Shown: piece after piece, positions 5,947 through 7,936 of the stretch
Numbering within the stretch: position 1 is the stretch's first letter
Layout of the letters: each line of letters opens with the position of its first letter
Assembly (NCBI GenBank): GCA_964520785.1
Contig: CAZFQG010000244.1
Coordinates: 1-7,936, forward strand
Reading direction: 5' to 3'
Source of the DNA: CAZFQG01 sp964520785
Lineage (GTDB): Bacteria; Planctomycetota; Planctomycetia; Pirellulales; Thermoguttaceae
Length of the DNA stretch: 7,936 bases
Notes under the pieces: model-generated
What the model was told of the DNA's origin: nothing
The model's database searches: none
What the model saw: the letters and a program-made list of their open reading frames with translations, nothing else
Program-made: the position numbers and the translations under genes

Positions 5947-7680
5947 ATGAATCGAGCAGTACGGTGCCTAGCCGCAATGACTCTGGCCGGCTTGATCGGC
6001 AGCCCGGCTTCCGCCGTGGACCCGGTGATTCACTGGAACTTCGACGGAGATTTTAGCAACAGCGGAACGGGAGGTTCCGCCTATGACGCCATTCTGGTGG
6101 ATGGGGCAAGCGGAACACACGGCTTCACCGCCGGGGTCTTCGGACAGGCGCTCGACTTCGGCCATTCGAGCCCGGCGAACGGCTCCGCAGCCGGCAACAT
6201 GGCCGATGGAGACTACGTGTCGGTCGACTACACGCTGCCGAGCGCCGGAACGATCGCCATGTGGTATTACGTCGATCCCTATTACGATTATCAGACTCTC
6301 TTTGACGTAGTCGGTACGGACACGAGCGTGGATCCTCCGGTTCCGTATTCGGCGAATGATTGGGAGATGTGGATCTATGCCAACGGTGTCATCCGCGGCC
6401 GCCAGAAGAACGTCGATAATCTCCTTTACTCGGTCGATGCGGACCTCAACGCCAACGGTGGAGCCGGGAATTGGATTCACGTGGCTTATACATGGGACAA
6501 GACCGATACGTCCGACACGGGGCAGAAGCTGTTCGTCAACGGCCAATTGGCCTCCGCCAAACCGACAGCCTGGGTCGATCCGCCGGCGACATTCACTTTG
6601 GCCGGCGGGAACGAGGGAAACACATACGGCGTGGGGGCGTTCGACGACGTTCGTATTTACGATCAGAGACTGACGGGCGATGAAATCCGGAGCCTGCCGG
6701 GCGTGACGACCGACGCCATGCCGGAGCCGGTCGTGTACTTGCCGTTGGACGGCGACGTGACGAACCACGGAACCGGCGGCGCCGCCTACGACGGGTACCT
6801 CATTTCGGGAGCGAACGGGTCCGCGACGTATGTCCCCGGGGTAAACGGCGAGGGCCAGGCGTTGGATTTCGACTACACCGGCTCGTCCAACTCCGACGGC
6901 GCATTCATCGCGATTCCCTACACGCTCCCCGACAACGGAGCGATCTCGGTCTACTACAAGCCTCAGTCCTTCTACAACTACAATTCCGTGTGGGATAATT
7001 CCGTCAATCCCGACGACTGGGAAATGTGGATCTACGGCAATACATTGATCCGCGCCCGGATCGACGGGGGCCAAGGTCAAACCGATTTCGACATCAACCG
7101 AAACGACGCCGATCCCGACGACGACTACGCGACGGCCGACGATTGGCTGCTGCTGACGTATACGTGGCGCAAACCGACGGCGGATGGACCCGGTTACGCC
7201 ACCCTCTACGTGGACGGCCGCTTGGCGATGACGGACGCGATTGATTCCGAAGCTACGTGGATCGTTCCGGGCGAGGAGTTCTATCTCGCCGGCGGCAACA
7301 ACGGCAACATGTACGGCACCGGCGTATTCGATGAACTGATGATCTTCGATCAATACCTCACCAGCGCCCAGGTGGCCGCCCTCTACGGGATTTCGGAAGA
7401 GAACCACGGTGGTACCGTCGTGACTATGCCCGGCGATCTCAACGGCGACGGTTCCGTCAACAGCGCGGACCTTGACATGGTTCGCGGAAACTGGGGAAAC
7501 GCGGTGACTCCCAATACCATGGGAGACGCGAACGGCGACGGTTTCGTCAACAGCGCCGACTTGGACATCGTCCGTTCCAACTGGGGAGCGACCACCGGCG
7601 CGGCCGTCCCCGAACCGGGCACCATGCTCCTGTTCGTCGTGGGAGCCTTTTTGGTCGCGGCGCGCCGGAAGAGACGGTGA
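5947..7680 (+). CDS. secreted double-LamG, dockerin, PEP-CTERM protein
   Basis: The product has 577 residues from ATG 5947. An in-frame ATG at 5929 would add six residues (MEKNAT). The later start is preferred because it gives a 23-residue signal peptide (MNR, hydrophobic core, ASA before VDPV) matching both paralogs, with GGAGAAG at 5931-5937 as a slightly distant ribosome site. LamG modules lie at about 25-250 and 259-485. The first carries an extra loop (GTDTSVDPPVPYS) before WEMWIY. A dockerin at about 497-547 has calcium loops D497/N499/D501 and D527/N529/D531. The tail has P555-E556-P557, a hydrophobic helix and ARRKRR, a clear PEP-CTERM signal. The role should match the second gene: export, LamG-mediated binding, dockerin-mediated partnering and exosortase sorting. 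It has its own promoter and leader, so it is likely a separate transcript that may be coordinately controlled with the first pair. Confidence 0.9.
   Translation: MNRAVRCLAAMTLAGLIGSPASAVDPVIHWNFDGDFSNSGTGGSAYDAILVDGASGTHGFTAGVFGQALDFGHSSPANGSAAGNMADGDYVSVDYTLPSAGTIAMWYYVDPYYDYQTLFDVVGTDTSVDPPVPYSANDWEMWIYANGVIRGRQKNVDNLLYSVDADLNANGGAGNWIHVAYTWDKTDTSDTGQKLFVNGQLASAKPTAWVDPPATFTLAGGNEGNTYGVGAFDDVRIYDQRLTGDEIRSLPGVTTDAMPEPVVYLPLDGDVTNHGTGGAAYDGYLISGANGSATYVPGVNGEGQALDFDYTGSSNSDGAFIAIPYTLPDNGAISVYYKPQSFYNYNSVWDNSVNPDDWEMWIYGNTLIRARIDGGQGQTDFDINRNDADPDDDYATADDWLLLTYTWRKPTADGPGYATLYVDGRLAMTDAIDSEATWIVPGEEFYLAGGNNGNMYGTGVFDELMIFDQYLTSAQVAALYGISEENHGGTVVTMPGDLNGDGSVNSADLDMVRGNWGNAVTPNTMGDANGDGFVNSADLDIVRSNWGATTGAAVPEPGTMLLFVVGAFLVAARRKRR
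7444..7586 (+). repeat. dockerin calcium-loop duplication in the third LamG gene
   Basis: The segment 7444-7496 recurs at 7534-7586 with a 90-nt (30-codon) offset and encodes the two calcium loops. The second unit is very close in DNA to the dockerin units of the preceding gene around the SADLDIVR codons. Confidence 0.8.
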
Positions 7681-7690
7681 AGGTAATTCC

Positions 7691-7714
7691 GCCGCGACGC
7701 CGCGACGCCGCGAC
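7691..7714 (+). repeat. three tandem copies of GCCGCGAC
   Basis: The 8-mer GCCGCGAC occurs three times head to tail, starting 11 nt after the stop codon of the third LamG gene. It is a short microsatellite-like run with no obvious role. Confidence 0.85.
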
Positions 7715-7733
7715 GGATGTTCAATCAGTGTCC

Positions 7734-7766
7734 GGGGCGGCCCATGGTCGCCCCTCCCTTTCCTTT
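7734..7766 (+). terminator. intrinsic terminator after the third LamG gene
   Basis: GGGGCGGCC (7734-7742), loop CAT and GGTCGCCCC (7746-7754) form a 9-bp stem with one G-U pair, followed by a pyrimidine tract rich in T (7755-7766). It separates the LamG gene from the DUF1559 gene. Confidence 0.65.
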
Positions 7767-7783
7767 GACAAATGGTTAGTGCC

Positions 7784-7936
7784 ATGAATCGAAAAAATGG
7801 ATTTACGCTCGTAGAGCTGCTGGTCGTCATCGCCATCATCGGGATCCTGATCGCGCTGTTGCTCCCGGCGGTGCAAGCGGCACGCGAGGCCGCGCGGCGG
7901 ATGCAGTGCTCGAACAATCTCAAGCAGCTTGGCCTG
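7784..7936 (+). CDS. DUF1559 protein with type IV pilin-like N-terminus (5' part)
   Basis: The frame runs off the window after 51 codons. It starts MNRKNGFTLVELLVVIAIIG, the classic prepilin cleavage and N-methylation signal: a short basic leader, cleavage between G6 and F7, and Glu at mature position 5 followed by a hydrophobic helix. It continues with LLPAVQAAREAARRMQCSNN and LKQLGL, the highly conserved DUF1559 N-terminus of Planctomycetes. The product should be processed by prepilin peptidase and held in the membrane by the helix; its role is unknown. An in-frame ATG at 7772 would add four residues (MVSA); neither start has a clear ribosome site. The close upstream terminator implies a promoter within the short gap or readthrough. 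Confidence 0.95.
   Translation, partial: MNRKNGFTLVELLVVIAIIGILIALLLPAVQAAREAARRMQCSNNLKQLGL

Noticed and set aside
6718..6735. Internal P-E-P (residues 259-261) in the third LamG protein as a sorting signal
   Set aside because: It lies in the linker between LamG modules and is not followed by a membrane helix and basic tail; the true signal is at residues 555-577.
5968..7923. Very long (651-codon) - strand open frame opposite the third LamG gene and the start of the DUF1559 gene
   Set aside because: It overlaps two convincingly identified genes on the other strand and has no recognisable domain or ribosome site. Its length alone is explained by codon bias.

Overview
The window looks like part of a GC-rich planctomycete chromosome (Pirellulales-like). 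The reasons are a DUF1559 pseudopilin-like gene at each edge, and three secreted LamG-type proteins ending in PEP-CTERM sorting signals, two of them with type I dockerin repeats just before the signal. This combination is typical of Planctomycetes. The assignment rests on protein features only; no marker gene is present. Every gene I can support is on the + strand.

Layout. 1-573 is the 3' end of a DUF1559 gene. 676-1650 encodes a protein with two zinc ribbons and one C-terminal membrane anchor. 1651-2077 is non-coding and holds two promoter candidates and a leader that ends in a terminator-like hairpin 37 nt before the next start codon. 2078-3544, 3612-5282 and 5947-7680 are three paralogous genes. 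Each encodes a 23-residue signal peptide, two LamG/concanavalin-A-like modules and a PEP-CTERM tail; the second and third also carry a dockerin. 5283-5946 is a long non-coding stretch holding a strong terminator-type inverted repeat, several further inverted repeats, a good promoter and a second copy of the leader. A terminator hairpin follows the third paralog, and 7784-7936 is the 5' end of another DUF1559 gene.

How it fits together. The first two LamG genes are 67 nt apart and probably share the leader at 1950-2040. The third has its own promoter and leader copy. All three products should be exported and then anchored or processed by an exosortase encoded elsewhere. Their LamG modules suggest glycan or surface binding, and the dockerins on two of them suggest docking to an unseen cohesin-like partner. 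No catalytic domain is visible.

The most interesting signal is not a gene. A leader with 22 consecutive identical nucleotides, preceded by further conserved blocks at similar spacing, sits before two of the three LamG/PEP-CTERM transcription units. In both copies a hairpin plus T-run lies between promoter and start codon, so transcripts must read through it. That is the layout of an attenuator or riboswitch-like element, and I do not recognise it as a known class.
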